From positions 67,865-131,864 of the forward strand of contig CALABS010000011.1 in NCBI GenBank assembly GCA_937887565.1: 64,000 bases of DNA, read 5' to 3'. Position numbers and translations under genes: made by a program. This DNA is from an uncultured Rhodospirillaceae bacterium. Its GTDB lineage: Bacteria > Pseudomonadota > Alphaproteobacteria > Rhodospirillales > Magnetospirillaceae. The notes under the pieces are model-generated. The model searched no databases. It was given only the letters and a program-made list of their open reading frames with translations, and was not told where the DNA came from. Shown here in pieces: positions 50,698 to 59,071 of the stretch (the stretch's first letter is position 1; the number at the start of each line of letters is the position of its first letter).

Positions 50698-51318
50698 TTA
50701 CAGTTCCTTGGCGTGCTGGGCCAGGTACTCGGCGACGCCCTCGGGGGTGGCCTTCATGCCGGCCTTGCCTTTCTGCCAACCGGCCGGGCAGACCTCGCCG
50801 TGCTCCTCGTGGAACTGCAGCGCGTCGACCAGACGCACGGCCTCGTCCACGTTGCGGCCCAGCGGCAGGTTGTTGACGTGGGCCGACTGCACCACGCCGG
50901 CGCGGTCGACCAGGAAGGTGCCGCGCAGCGCCACGCCCATGGGCAGCAGGACGCCGAACGACCGGGCGATGCCGTGGCTGAGGTCGGCGACCATGGGGAA
51001 CTGGACGTTGCCCAGGCCGCCCTTGTCCACCGGGGTGTTCTTCCACGCCAGATGGGTGAAGTGCGAATCGATGCTGATGGCCACGACCTTGGTGTTGCGG
51101 ACCTCCAGGTCCTTGAGGCGATGATCGTGGGCGAGGATCTCGGACGGACACACGAAGGTGAAGTCGAGCGGGTAGAAGAACACCAGGCCATAGGACCCGT
51201 CGAGATAGGTCTTCAGGTTGAAGGTAGGATTGATCTCGTTGTTCGGCATCACCGCCGGGGCGGTGAAATCCGGGACCGGAAGTCCGACCAGGCTGGTGGG
51301 GTTGCAGGCGTCGCTCAT
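50698..51318 (-). CDS. 2-Cys peroxiredoxin (AhpC/Prx1 type)
   Basis: A 206-residue thiol peroxidase. The peroxidatic cysteine is in FYPLDFTFVCPSEI near residue 57, the resolving cysteine in GEVCPAGWQKGK near 178. NLPLGRNVDEAVRLVDALQ is typical of the typical 2-Cys group. It reduces hydrogen peroxide and alkyl peroxides. It is divergent from an Lrp-type regulator across 264 nt; this leader contains an AT-rich patch near 51400 that could be the peroxiredoxin promoter, but no OxyR site is evident. Confidence 0.95.
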   Translation of the reverse strand: MSDACNPTSLVGLPVPDFTAPAVMPNNEINPTFNLKTYLDGSYGLVFFYPLDFTFVCPSEILAHDHRLKDLEVRNTKVVAISIDSHFTHLAWKNTPVDKGGLGNVQFPMVADLSHGIARSFGVLLPMGVALRGTFLVDRAGVVQSAHVNNLPLGRNVDEAVRLVDALQFHEEHGEVCPAGWQKGKAGMKATPEGVAEYLAQHAKEL

Positions 51319-51582
51319 CCCTCGTTCTCCTCGCAGTGGAAATGCCATTGTGGGGCGTGCGGGCAATCTATGCGGAGTCTCCAGGTCGGGCAAGATGGAA
51401 TGATTATAACGTCTGGATCGAGATTGGCCGGATGCGGGGCCTTCCGCCCGGCAACGGGCGACGTGGCGGTCACGGCGGCCGGCCGGATCGGGCATGCCGC
51501 GCCGCGGAAAATGCGGCTTGGCGCGGCGGCGGCGGCACGGTAACATTCTTTCGCGAACCGCGAGGGATTTGGAGTTTCTCAT

Positions 51583-52083
51583 ATGCAACGGGTCAAGCTC
51601 GACCGCATCGACCGCCGCATCCTGGCGGATCTGCAAGCCGACGGTCGCATGACCAATGTCGAGTTGGCGCGGCGCGCCGGCATTTCGGCGCCGCCCTGCC
51701 TGCGCCGCGTCCGCGCGCTGGAGGAGGCCGGCTACATCAAGGGCTACCACGCCGAGATCGACCCCGGGGCGCTGGGCTTCCACGTCACCGTCTTCGCCCA
51801 TGTCGGCCTGAACAGCCAGGCCGAGGCCGACCTGCGGTCCTTCGAGGAACTGGTGCTGAGCTGGCCCGAGGTGCGCGAGTGCCACATGCTGGCCGGCGAG
51901 ACCGACTTCCTGCTCAAGATCGTCGCCCACGACTGGGACGACTATCAGCGCTTCCTGACCTCCAAGCTGACCGCCGCCCCCAATATCAGCCACGTGAAGA
52001 GCGCCCTGGCCATCCGCACCAGCAAGCTGCAGCCCGGCGTTCCCATCGACGTGGAGGCCGGCCCCGAGGGCGAGGGCGAGTAG
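51583..52083 (+). CDS. Lrp/AsnC-family regulator
   Basis: A 166-residue protein with HTH DRIDRRILADLQADGRMTNV and VELARRAGISAPPCLRRVRA, followed by a RAM ligand-binding domain (residues 60-150; GYHAEIDPGALGFHVTVFAH, VRECHMLAGETDFLLKIVA). The last 15 residues are acidic (EGEGE). GGAG precedes the ATG at 51583. Being divergent from the peroxiredoxin gene, it might regulate it, though Lrp regulators usually sense amino acids. Confidence 0.92.
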   Translation: MQRVKLDRIDRRILADLQADGRMTNVELARRAGISAPPCLRRVRALEEAGYIKGYHAEIDPGALGFHVTVFAHVGLNSQAEADLRSFEELVLSWPEVRECHMLAGETDFLLKIVAHDWDDYQRFLTSKLTAAPNISHVKSALAIRTSKLQPGVPIDVEAGPEGEGE

Positions 52084-52153
52084 CGCCGCCCCGCCGGCGG
52101 CGGATCAATCGCCCGTTTCACCTGTTCTCCGGTCGGATGCGATGGAGGACGGC

Positions 52154-52912
52154 ATGCGCAGCTTCCGCGACGGTTTGCTGGCGGCGGCCCTGATCCTGGG
52201 CGGGTGCGGCACCGACCAGACCGGGCTGGGACTGGATCTGGTGCCGGAACAGCAGGTCCAGCAGATGGGCCAGGAGACTTGGCGCGCCATCCGCGCCGAC
52301 ACCCCGGCGGCGACCGACTCCCGGATGCAGGACCGCGCGCGGCGGGTGGCCGACAATGTATTGCGGGCGGCCGGCAAGACCCCGTCCGAATGGGAGGTGG
52401 TGGTGTTCCAGGGCGCCGAGCCCAACGCCTTCGCCCTGCCCGGCGGGAAGATCGGCGTCTACGAAGGCATGATGCGGCTGGCCCAGTCGGATGCCCAACT
52501 GGCGGCGGTGATCTCCCACGAGATCGCCCACAACGAGGCCGGCCACGCCGCCGAGCGGGTGAACTCGCAGGCCGCCGCCCAGACCGGGGTGGACCTCGCC
52601 GCCTCGCTGCTGGGGGCCTCGGGGGCGGTGCCCCCCGACGTCGCCGCCGGCATCCTAGGCGCCGGGGTGCAGTACGGCGTCTTGCTGCCCTATTCCCGCA
52701 ACCAGGAGCTGGAGGCGGATCGCCTGGGGCTCGGCTACATGGCCCGGGCCGGCTACGACCCGCGCGCGGCGGTGGCGTTATGGGAGAGGATGAAGGCCCA
52801 GGGCGGCCAGCCGCCGGCCTTCCTGTCCACCCATCCGGCGCCCCAGCAGCGGATCGAGCAGTTGCAGGCGATGATGCCCGAGGCGTTGGCGGCGTATCGG
52901 CAGGCGCGATAG
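52154..52912 (+). CDS. M48-family zinc metalloprotease lipoprotein
   Basis: A 252-residue BepA/LoiP-like protease. Lipobox LILGGC at residue 13-18 predicts lipid anchoring. The zinc motif HEIAHNEAGHA is near residue 125; the third ligand Glu lies in NQELEADRLGLGYMARAGYDP. The ending STHPAPQQRIEQL is the usual M48 tail. GGAGG before the ATG at 52154 favours this start over 52142. It would degrade misfolded outer-membrane or periplasmic proteins. Confidence 0.93.
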   Translation: MRSFRDGLLAAALILGGCGTDQTGLGLDLVPEQQVQQMGQETWRAIRADTPAATDSRMQDRARRVADNVLRAAGKTPSEWEVVVFQGAEPNAFALPGGKIGVYEGMMRLAQSDAQLAAVISHEIAHNEAGHAAERVNSQAAAQTGVDLAASLLGASGAVPPDVAAGILGAGVQYGVLLPYSRNQELEADRLGLGYMARAGYDPRAAVALWERMKAQGGQPPAFLSTHPAPQQRIEQLQAMMPEALAAYRQAR

Positions 52913-52916
52913 GGCG

Positions 52917-53381
52917 TCAGCCCTTCTCCCAGCGCGCCGCCAAGGCGTCGTCGCTGTCGCGGGCTTCGACCCAGGTGTCGCCGTGGGCGGTGTGCTCGAC
53001 CTTCCAGAACGGCGCCTTGGTCTTCAGCCAGTCGATGAGGAAATGGCAGGACTGGAACGCGGCCTCGCGGTGGGCCGAGGCGGTGGCCACCAGGACGATC
53101 CGCTCGCCGGCCTCCAGGCGGCCATGGCGATGGACGATCAGGGCGTCCTCCAGCGGCCAGCGGCGGCGCGCCTCCGCCTCGATGGCCGCCAACTGCTTCT
53201 CGGTCATGCCGGGATAGTGTTCCAGCGTCATGGCGGTGACGTCCTGGCGGCGGGCGTTGGCCTCGCCCACATAGTCGCGGACCAGGCCCAGGAACAGGCA
53301 GACGCCGCCGATGGCGCCGTTGCCCGAGAACCGCGCCAGTTCGGCCGCCGGATCGAAGTCCTCGCGCTGGACGCGGATCAT
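52917..53381 (-). CDS. moaE: Molybdopterin synthase large subunit
   Basis: A 154-residue MoaE. VRDYVGEANARRQDVTAMTLEHYPGMTEKQ contains the family signature (residues 35-62), and the active lysine region is WLKTKAPFWKVEH near 117-129, with IVHRHGRLEAGE in between. It joins sulfur from MoaD thiocarboxylate to precursor Z. The gene is 4 nt after moaD on the same strand. It is convergent with the M48 gene. Confidence 0.95.
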   Translation of the reverse strand: MIRVQREDFDPAAELARFSGNGAIGGVCLFLGLVRDYVGEANARRQDVTAMTLEHYPGMTEKQLAAIEAEARRRWPLEDALIVHRHGRLEAGERIVLVATASAHREAAFQSCHFLIDWLKTKAPFWKVEHTAHGDTWVEARDSDDALAARWEKG

Positions 53382-53385
53382 GGGC

Positions 53386-53637
53386 TCAGCCTCCGGTCAC
53401 CGGGGGGAAGAAGGCCACCTCGTCGCCGGGCCTCACCGGGGCGTCGAGGCCGACATAGTCCTGGTTGACCGCCACCCGCACCACGGCGAGGTCGGCCAGT
53501 GCCTCGGCATGCCCGGGCGAGAGGCTCCGCAGCCATTCCACCAAGGCGGCGACGTCGGCGACATCCTCGGGCGGGACCACCGTTTCCTCGCCGGTTCCGA
53601 CCTTGGCGCGCAGCCAAGCGAAATAGAGCACCTTCAT
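53386..53637 (-). CDS. moaD: Molybdopterin synthase sulfur-carrier subunit
   Basis: An 83-residue ubiquitin-like protein. It starts MKVLYFAWLRAKVG and ends with VAFFPPVTGG; the terminal Gly-Gly is adenylated and thiocarboxylated. Normal length. It overlaps mobB by 4 nt and precedes moaE by 4 nt, so all three are translationally linked. Confidence 0.96.
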   Translation of the reverse strand: MKVLYFAWLRAKVGTGEETVVPPEDVADVAALVEWLRSLSPGHAEALADLAVVRVAVNQDYVGLDAPVRPGDEVAFFPPVTGG

Positions 53638-54140
53638 CCCAGTCCCGTCCCTTCCAGCACGAAATCGGCGACGGCGGCGGCATCGTCAAGGTCCAGCCGG
53701 GGCAGGTCCAGACCGGGCACCATGGCGGTGGAGGCCACCGCCACCACCAGCGGGTCGTCGGGGAACATCGGCTCCTTGCCCAGATCGGGCCGCCACACCT
53801 CGACGCGGGGGTGGCGCCAGCGGCGGAAGCCCTCGACCAGCACCAGGTCGACCGGCGTCATGCGCGCCAGCAACTCGTCCATCCCCAGTTCCGGCTCGCC
53901 GCGATACTCGTGCATCAGCGCCCACCGCTTGGCGCTGGCCACCAGAACCTCGCGGGCGCCGGCGGCGCGGTGCTCGAAGGAATCCTTGCCGGGCTTGTCC
54001 ACGTCGAACCCCGCATTGGCCTGCTTGATGGTGGACACCCTTAGCCCGCGCGCCACGATCAGGGGAATGAGCTTGGTCAACAGCGTGGTCTTGCCGCTGC
54101 CCGAATGGCCCGAGAAGCCGAAGACCCGCATGGCGCTCAT
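53634..54140 (-). CDS. mobB: Molybdopterin-guanine dinucleotide biosynthesis protein B
   Basis: A 168-residue P-loop GTPase helping MobA attach GMP to molybdopterin. Walker A is FGFSGHSGSGKTTLLTKL; DLVLVEGFRRWRHPRVEVWR is the MobB signature with its VEGF(K/R) motif. Start at MSAMRVFG (54140), or three codons later. It overlaps pgsA upstream and moaD downstream by 4 nt each. Indicates bis-MGD-type molybdoenzymes, such as nitrate or formate enzymes, in this organism. Confidence 0.95.
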   Translation of the reverse strand: MSAMRVFGFSGHSGSGKTTLLTKLIPLIVARGLRVSTIKQANAGFDVDKPGKDSFEHRAAGAREVLVASAKRWALMHEYRGEPELGMDELLARMTPVDLVLVEGFRRWRHPRVEVWRPDLGKEPMFPDDPLVVAVASTAMVPGLDLPRLDLDDAAAVADFVLEGTGLG

Positions 54141-54742
54141 CCGGCCCGGCGCGGTTCCGCCGCCGCCTTGCCGGCCAGGGCCTTGTCCTCGGCCCGCAGG
54201 TGCCGGAGCCCCGAGCGCAGGTAGTCCCAGCCGGTGATCAGCGTCAGCGCCGCCGCCACCCACAGGCAGACCTCGCCGATTTCGCGCACCGGCAGGCCGG
54301 CCGGGCCCGCCTCGCCCACCAGCAGCACCGGCAGCGCCACCATCTGGATGCCGGTCTTCCATTTGGCGAGTCGGCTGACCGGCATGCCGATGCGGACCTC
54401 GGCCAGGAACTCGCGCAGGCCCGAAACCAGGATCTCGCGCAGCAGGATCACCAGCGCCGGCAGTTCGCTCCACGGGCTGATGCGCTCGAAGGCGACCAGC
54501 ATGAACAGGACGGCGGCCACCAGCAGCTTGTCGGCGATGGGGTCGAGGAAGCGGCCGAAGGCCGAAACCTGGTTGCGCGAGCGGGCGATGTAGCCGTCGA
54601 ACCAGTCGGTCACCGCCGCCGCCACGAACAGCCCGCACGCCACCCAGCGCGCCAGGGGACCGTCCACGTAGAAGGTGGCGATCACCAGCGGGATCACGAC
54701 GATCCTCGACAGGGTCAACAGATTGGGCAGGCTGGTCACCAT
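54137..54742 (-). CDS. pgsA: CDP-diacylglycerol-glycerol-3-phosphate 3-phosphatidyltransferase
   Basis: A 201-residue membrane enzyme making phosphatidylglycerophosphate. The CDP-alcohol phosphotransferase motif D-G-x2-A-R-x8-G-x3-D-x3-D is complete in DGYIARSRNQVSAFGRFLD followed by PIAD (near residues 49-71). Four to five hydrophobic spans surround it. The C-terminus is charged. It lies 48 nt after uvrC and overlaps mobB. Confidence 0.95.
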   Translation of the reverse strand: MVTSLPNLLTLSRIVVIPLVIATFYVDGPLARWVACGLFVAAAVTDWFDGYIARSRNQVSAFGRFLDPIADKLLVAAVLFMLVAFERISPWSELPALVILLREILVSGLREFLAEVRIGMPVSRLAKWKTGIQMVALPVLLVGEAGPAGLPVREIGEVCLWVAAALTLITGWDYLRSGLRHLRAEDKALAGKAAAEPRRAG

Positions 54743-54790
54743 GGGACCTTCTCGACTGGGAGGACTGTCTCGGCTGGGCGGAGGCGAATA

Positions 54791-56698
54791 TTAGCCCTGG
54801 GGGTGGAAGTGGTCATAGATTTTTTTGGCCATGGCCCGGGAAATGCCGGGCACCGCCTCGAGATCGGCCAGGCCGGCATCGGCCACCTCGCGCGCCGAAC
54901 CGAAATGGTGCAGCAGGGCCTTCTTGCGCCGCGCCCCGATTCCCGCCACCTCGTCCAGTTGCGACCGCGACAGCCCGGCCGAGCGACGGGCACGGTGGCT
55001 GCCGATGGCGAAGCGATGAGCCTCGTCGCGCAGGCGCTGCAGGAAATAGAGCACCGGGTCCCGGGGCTCCAGCGCGAACGGCTCGCGGCCCGGCATGAAA
55101 AAACGCTCGTGGCCGGCATTGCGGTCGGGGCCCTTGGCGATGGACGCGATGGCCACGTCGTCGATGCCCAGTTCGGTGAAGACCTCGAGGGCGGCATTGA
55201 GCTGGCCCTGGCCGCCGTCGATCAGCACCAGATCGGGCCACAGGCCACGATCGCGGTCGGGGTCTTCCTTGCGGGCGCGCTGGAAGCGCCGCGCCAGCAC
55301 CTCGCGCATCATGCCGAAGTCGTCACCCGGCGCCAGATCGGCCGAGCGGATGTTGAACTTGCGGTAGGACGACTTCATCAGCCCCTCGGGTCCCGAGACG
55401 ATCATGGCGCCGACCGGGTTCGAGCCCTGGATGTGGCTGTTGTCGTAAACCTCGACCCGGCCGGGGGGGGCGTCGAGGCCGAACAGTTCGCCCACCCCCT
55501 CCAGCAGCCGGACCTGGGCCGAACTTTCCGCCAGACGGCGGCCCAGCGCCTCGCGGGCATTGCCGTAGGCGTGCTCGACCAGGCGCTTGCGGTCGCCGCG
55601 CCTGGGGCAGGCGAGCACGACCTTGCGGCCGGCCTTCTCGGACAGCGCGCCGGCGACGACGGCCGGCTCGGCCGGCTCCTGGCTGAGGATGACCTCGCGC
55701 GGCGGCGGCTTGTCGGCGTAGAACTGGCCCAGGAAGGCGGCCATGATCTCGGCGGGCTCGGCATCCTGGGCGTGGGCGGGAAAGTAGGCGCGATTGCCGT
55801 AGTTGCAGCCGGCGCGGAAGAAGAACACCTGCACGCAGGTCTGGCCGCCGGCCTGATGCAGCGCCACCACGTCGGCCTCGGAGACATCGGCGGGATTGAT
55901 GTCCTGGTGGGCCTGGATCTGGGTCAACGCCCGGATGCGGTCGCGGAAGACGGCGGCCTGCTCGTACTCCATGGCTTCGGCCGCCGCCTCCATGCGCGTG
56001 GCCAATTCCTTCTGGATGCGCTGGCTGTGGCCCGTCAGGAATGCCCGGGCCTCGTCCACCAGGGCCAGGTAGTCCTCGCGCACGATCCGGTCGACGCAGG
56101 GCGCGCTGCAGCGCTTGATCTGGTACAGCAGGCACGGCCGCGTGCGGGTGGAAAAGACGGCATCCGAGCACGACCGCAGCAGGAACGCCTTTTGCAGCGC
56201 CGCCAGGGTCTGGTTCACCGCCCCCGCCGAGGCGAAGGGGCCGAAATATTCGCCTTTGCGGGTGCGCGCCCCCCGGTGCTTGACGACCTGCGGCCAGGGA
56301 TGGTCGCCGGTGATCAGGATGTGGGGGAAACTCTTGTCGTCCCTGAGCAGGATGTTGTAGCGCGGCGCCAACTTCTTGATCAGGTTGCTTTCGAGGAGCA
56401 GCGCCTCCACCTCGGTGTGGGTGACCACCACCTCCATGGCGGCGGTCTCGGCGATCATGCGCTGGATGCGCAGCGTTTGGCTCTCGGGCCGGGTATAGGC
56501 CACCACCCGCTTCCTGAGATTCTTCGCCTTGCCCACGTAAAGCACGTCGCCGCGTGGATTGACCATGCGATAGACACCCGGCGCCGACGGCATGGTCTCC
56601 AGGTTGGCGCGGATGACCTCGACCCCGGCCGCCAGCGGCTTCGCGACGGTCACGGCATAGTCTTCGACAGGGGGCGTAGGGCTATCTTCGGTCATCAT
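54791..56698 (-). CDS. uvrC: Excinuclease ABC subunit C
   Basis: A 635-residue repair endonuclease. The GIY-YIG domain is at residues 38-115 (PGVYRMVNPRGDVLYVGKAK), a cysteine-bearing CLLYQIKRCSAPCV segment at about 190, the UVR motif with AMEYEQAAVFRDRIRAL near 240, the C-terminal endonuclease DLVLIDGGQGQLNAA near 490 and tandem helix-hairpin-helix motifs (GIGARRKKALLHHFGS) at the end. Starts at MMTEDSPT. It is the first gene of the uvrC-pgsA-mobB-moaD-moaE unit. Confidence 0.97.
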   Translation of the reverse strand: MMTEDSPTPPVEDYAVTVAKPLAAGVEVIRANLETMPSAPGVYRMVNPRGDVLYVGKAKNLRKRVVAYTRPESQTLRIQRMIAETAAMEVVVTHTEVEALLLESNLIKKLAPRYNILLRDDKSFPHILITGDHPWPQVVKHRGARTRKGEYFGPFASAGAVNQTLAALQKAFLLRSCSDAVFSTRTRPCLLYQIKRCSAPCVDRIVREDYLALVDEARAFLTGHSQRIQKELATRMEAAAEAMEYEQAAVFRDRIRALTQIQAHQDINPADVSEADVVALHQAGGQTCVQVFFFRAGCNYGNRAYFPAHAQDAEPAEIMAAFLGQFYADKPPPREVILSQEPAEPAVVAGALSEKAGRKVVLACPRRGDRKRLVEHAYGNAREALGRRLAESSAQVRLLEGVGELFGLDAPPGRVEVYDNSHIQGSNPVGAMIVSGPEGLMKSSYRKFNIRSADLAPGDDFGMMREVLARRFQRARKEDPDRDRGLWPDLVLIDGGQGQLNAALEVFTELGIDDVAIASIAKGPDRNAGHERFFMPGREPFALEPRDPVLYFLQRLRDEAHRFAIGSHRARRSAGLSRSQLDEVAGIGARRKKALLHHFGSAREVADAGLADLEAVPGISRAMAKKIYDHFHPQG

Positions 56699-56748
56699 CC
56701 AAACGGTGAAACGGCCTGCGCTGCGGTCTTAACCCCTCCGGCGAGGGG

Positions 56749-56771
56749 ATATCCACGATTCCTGTGGATAA
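56749..56771. other. Paired DnaA-box-like sites upstream of uvrC
   Basis: TGTGGATAA at 56763-56771 is a perfect consensus DnaA box (complement TTATCCACA), and ATATCCACG at 56749-56757 is a 7-of-9 match in the opposite orientation; TATCCAC and GTGGATA form a perfect inverted repeat. The 480-nt gap 56699-57180 also has an AT-rich stretch (56840-56915), the dispersed repeat copy C and further palindromes. No gene is seen in it. Confidence 0.4.
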
Positions 56772-57068
56772 GTCTGTTGGCAAGTTCGGTGCTTTCCCCT
56801 CCCCCCCAGAGACTCCCTGGGGTTCACCGGATTGCCCAAATTCTATGCAGAAATACGACATCATTTATTTTCAATGGCTTAACTATTGTCAAGCGTAAAC
56901 AGGATGTAAAAGAGCACCTTTTCCGCTGGACAGCACCCCGCGCCCCCGTCATCCTCCCGGCCCGCCTCGGCCTGTGCAAAACTTGGGCGTCCGCAGGCGG
57001 TTTCCCCAGATTTCCGACCTATTCCAAACGAACTAGCCGCGCCATGAATATGACGCGCGGCACTCTTG

Positions 57069-57119
57069 CGCGCATTGAGCGCGCGGCCAAGCCGCCGGAG
57101 GCGGCGCCCGGCGAGGGCA
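57069..57119 (+). repeat. Dispersed structured repeat, copy C
   Basis: Hairpin CGCGC-ATTGA-GCGCG, then the 37-nt core identical to copy B. The ATTGA loop is the same as in copy A although both arms differ (CCGCC/GGCGG in A), which is compensatory change. It lies in the uvrC to reductase gap. An inverted repeat GGCAATGC/GCATTGCC (57133-57172) follows. Confidence 0.65.
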
Positions 57120-57180
57120 AAACGTATAAGGGCAATGCCGCGATGCACATTGAGGGCACCGCTGCATTGCCGTGCCGCCT

Positions 57181-57957
57181 TCATTCCTCCGGCGGGCGGC
57201 TTCCCGGTGCCCATTGCAGGTGCTGCCCGCCATCCAGCGCCACCATCTGGCCGGTGAAGGACGGGGTGGCGAGGATGAAGCGCAGCGCGGCGGCGATCTC
57301 TTCGGGCGACGTCGCCCGCGCCAACGGGGTCTCCGCGACCTGGGCGGCGAACTGGTCGGCCGTCTGGCGAATGCTGGGCAGGGCGGGGCCGGGTCCGATG
57401 GCCGCGACCCGGATGCGCGGGGCCAGGGCCAGGGCCAGGGTCCGGGTCAGGGCCCACAACCCGACCTTGCTCAGGGTGTAGGTGGTGAAATGGGGGGTCA
57501 GGTTCCAGACCCGCTGGTCCAGCATGTTGACCACCACGCCCTCGGCGCCATCGGGCAGGCGGCGGGCGAAGTCCTGGGTCAGCACGAAGGGCGCGCGCAG
57601 ATTGACCTCCATGTGCAGGTCCCAGCCGGCGCGCGTGGCGGTCAACGCCTCGTCGCGCTCGAAGGTCGAGGCATTGTTGACCAACACCCCCAACGGCCCC
57701 ACGGCGGCCACGGCCGCTGCGACCAGCGGCGCCATCTGGTCTTCCCGGGAGAGGTCGGCGCGTACAGCCGTGGCCATGCCTCCGGCGGCGCGGATTTCGG
57801 CGCACACCGCCTGGGCCTCGTCCTCGGAGACGCTGTAATGCACGGCGACGTGGAAGCCGGCGCGGCCGAGGTCAAGCGCGACGGCCTTGCCAATGCGGCG
57901 GGCGGCGCCGGTGACCAGGGCCGCGCGGGGAACGGCTGACGGAATGGGCTGCGACAT
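57181..57957 (-). CDS. Short-chain dehydrogenase/reductase (pteridine-reductase-like)
   Basis: A 258-residue SDR. Cofactor site ALVTGAARRIGKAVALDLGR (arginines after TGAA point to NADPH), NNAS in LVNNASTF near residue 96, catalytic YTLSK near 160, and a C-terminal FTGQMVALDGGQHLQW. The ARRIG wording resembles pteridine/dihydromonapterin reductases (FolM, PTR1), but the substrate is not certain. The start MSQPIPSA at 57957 is preferred over a longer frame. It lies on the same strand as, and 41 nt after, the kinase-like gene. Confidence 0.88.
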   Translation of the reverse strand: MSQPIPSAVPRAALVTGAARRIGKAVALDLGRAGFHVAVHYSVSEDEAQAVCAEIRAAGGMATAVRADLSREDQMAPLVAAAVAAVGPLGVLVNNASTFERDEALTATRAGWDLHMEVNLRAPFVLTQDFARRLPDGAEGVVVNMLDQRVWNLTPHFTTYTLSKVGLWALTRTLALALAPRIRVAAIGPGPALPSIRQTADQFAAQVAETPLARATSPEEIAAALRFILATPSFTGQMVALDGGQHLQWAPGSRPPEE

Positions 57958-57998
57958 GGCCGCAGAGCATGCCGAAGGCAGCGCCCCGGCGCAAGACC

Positions 57999-58895
57999 TC
58001 AACCGGCCGGGGCCGTGGCCCTGCGCACCTGCGGCTTCTTCACCGTCAACACCTGGACCGCCGGGCGGGCCGCCGCCGGCACCTTCGCCAGCGCATCGAG
58101 CATCGCCCCGCCATGGGCCGGCCGGCCGGCCGGGTCCGGATCGGTGGCCGCGCGCACCAGGGCCGCCAGTTCGGCCGGTCCTTCGGCCAGCACCGCCGGC
58201 CCCGCCGACAGGTCGGGCAGACGGCCCGCCACCATGCGATAGGCCAGCACGCCCAGCGAGAACACGTCGGCCTGGGGGCCCACGCCGGTGGCGTTCTCGC
58301 GCTGTTCGGGGGCGCAGTATTCGGTGCCGCCGATCCAGTGATCGGGCAGCGGTGGATTCTTCTCGGGCAGCTTGATCGTGCTGAAATCGGCCAGGCGGGC
58401 GGCGCCGTTCTCCCGCGCCGTCAACAACACGTTGGACGGCTTCACCGCCCGATGAACCATGCCACGCCGGTGCAGCGCCGCCAGTGCGGCGGCCAGTTGG
58501 CGCAGCACCATGACGGCACGCGGCAGCGGCATACGGCGAGGGCGGTCGTGTTCGGGGGCGTCGGTGGCGGCCTCGCCGTCGCGGCCGATCTCGTAGGCCA
58601 GATGAGCCGCCTGGAACGGCATGACGAAGAAGGGCACCCCGCCCTCGGTGCGGTCCAGGCTCTTAACCGGAATGATATAGGGATGATCGAAGGCGGCCAG
58701 CGCCCGCGCCTCGACCAGGAAGCGCGTCAGCAACTGGGCCGGACTCATCAACTGCTCGCCTTCCTCCCCCGCCTTCGGCTGGAACACCTTGACCGCGACC
58801 GGCACTTGCAGGTCGGGGTCGTGGCAGAAGAAAACCCGGGCATAGCCGGTGGTGACGGCCGCCTTGTGAATGACGTATTTGCCGATGCGCTCCAT
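57999..58895 (-). CDS. Hanks-type kinase-fold protein, probable pseudokinase
   Basis: A 298-residue kinase-fold protein. The ATP-anchoring Lys36 (VAVKVF) and the lysine and asparagine of the catalytic loop remain, but HRD has become HRA (Ala150 replaces the catalytic aspartate), the glycine-rich loop is not recognisable, and DFG is DFS. The APE motif is intact (CAPEQRE near 194-200). There is no transmembrane segment; the C-terminus is Lys/Arg-rich. It may be a scaffold or an atypical kinase. The start MERIGKYVIHK at 58895 is the family start. Confidence 0.82.
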   Translation of the reverse strand: MERIGKYVIHKAAVTTGYARVFFCHDPDLQVPVAVKVFQPKAGEEGEQLMSPAQLLTRFLVEARALAAFDHPYIIPVKSLDRTEGGVPFFVMPFQAAHLAYEIGRDGEAATDAPEHDRPRRMPLPRAVMVLRQLAAALAALHRRGMVHRAVKPSNVLLTARENGAARLADFSTIKLPEKNPPLPDHWIGGTEYCAPEQRENATGVGPQADVFSLGVLAYRMVAGRLPDLSAGPAVLAEGPAELAALVRAATDPDPAGRPAHGGAMLDALAKVPAAARPAVQVLTVKKPQVRRATAPAG

Positions 58896-59071
58896 GAGGG
58901 CCCCGATGTCCTGTTCCCAGCCGGCCCGAGGCAGTCATTGCAGACGCCCGCGCCGCTCTCCCGCCGGAAACTCTAACACTGTTGCGGCCGTTCGTCCCGC
59001 AGGGTTTCGCCCCGCCGGAATCGAAGCGGCCCGTCCCGGGAAGGACGGGCCGCCAAGTTTCTCCGGCCGGT

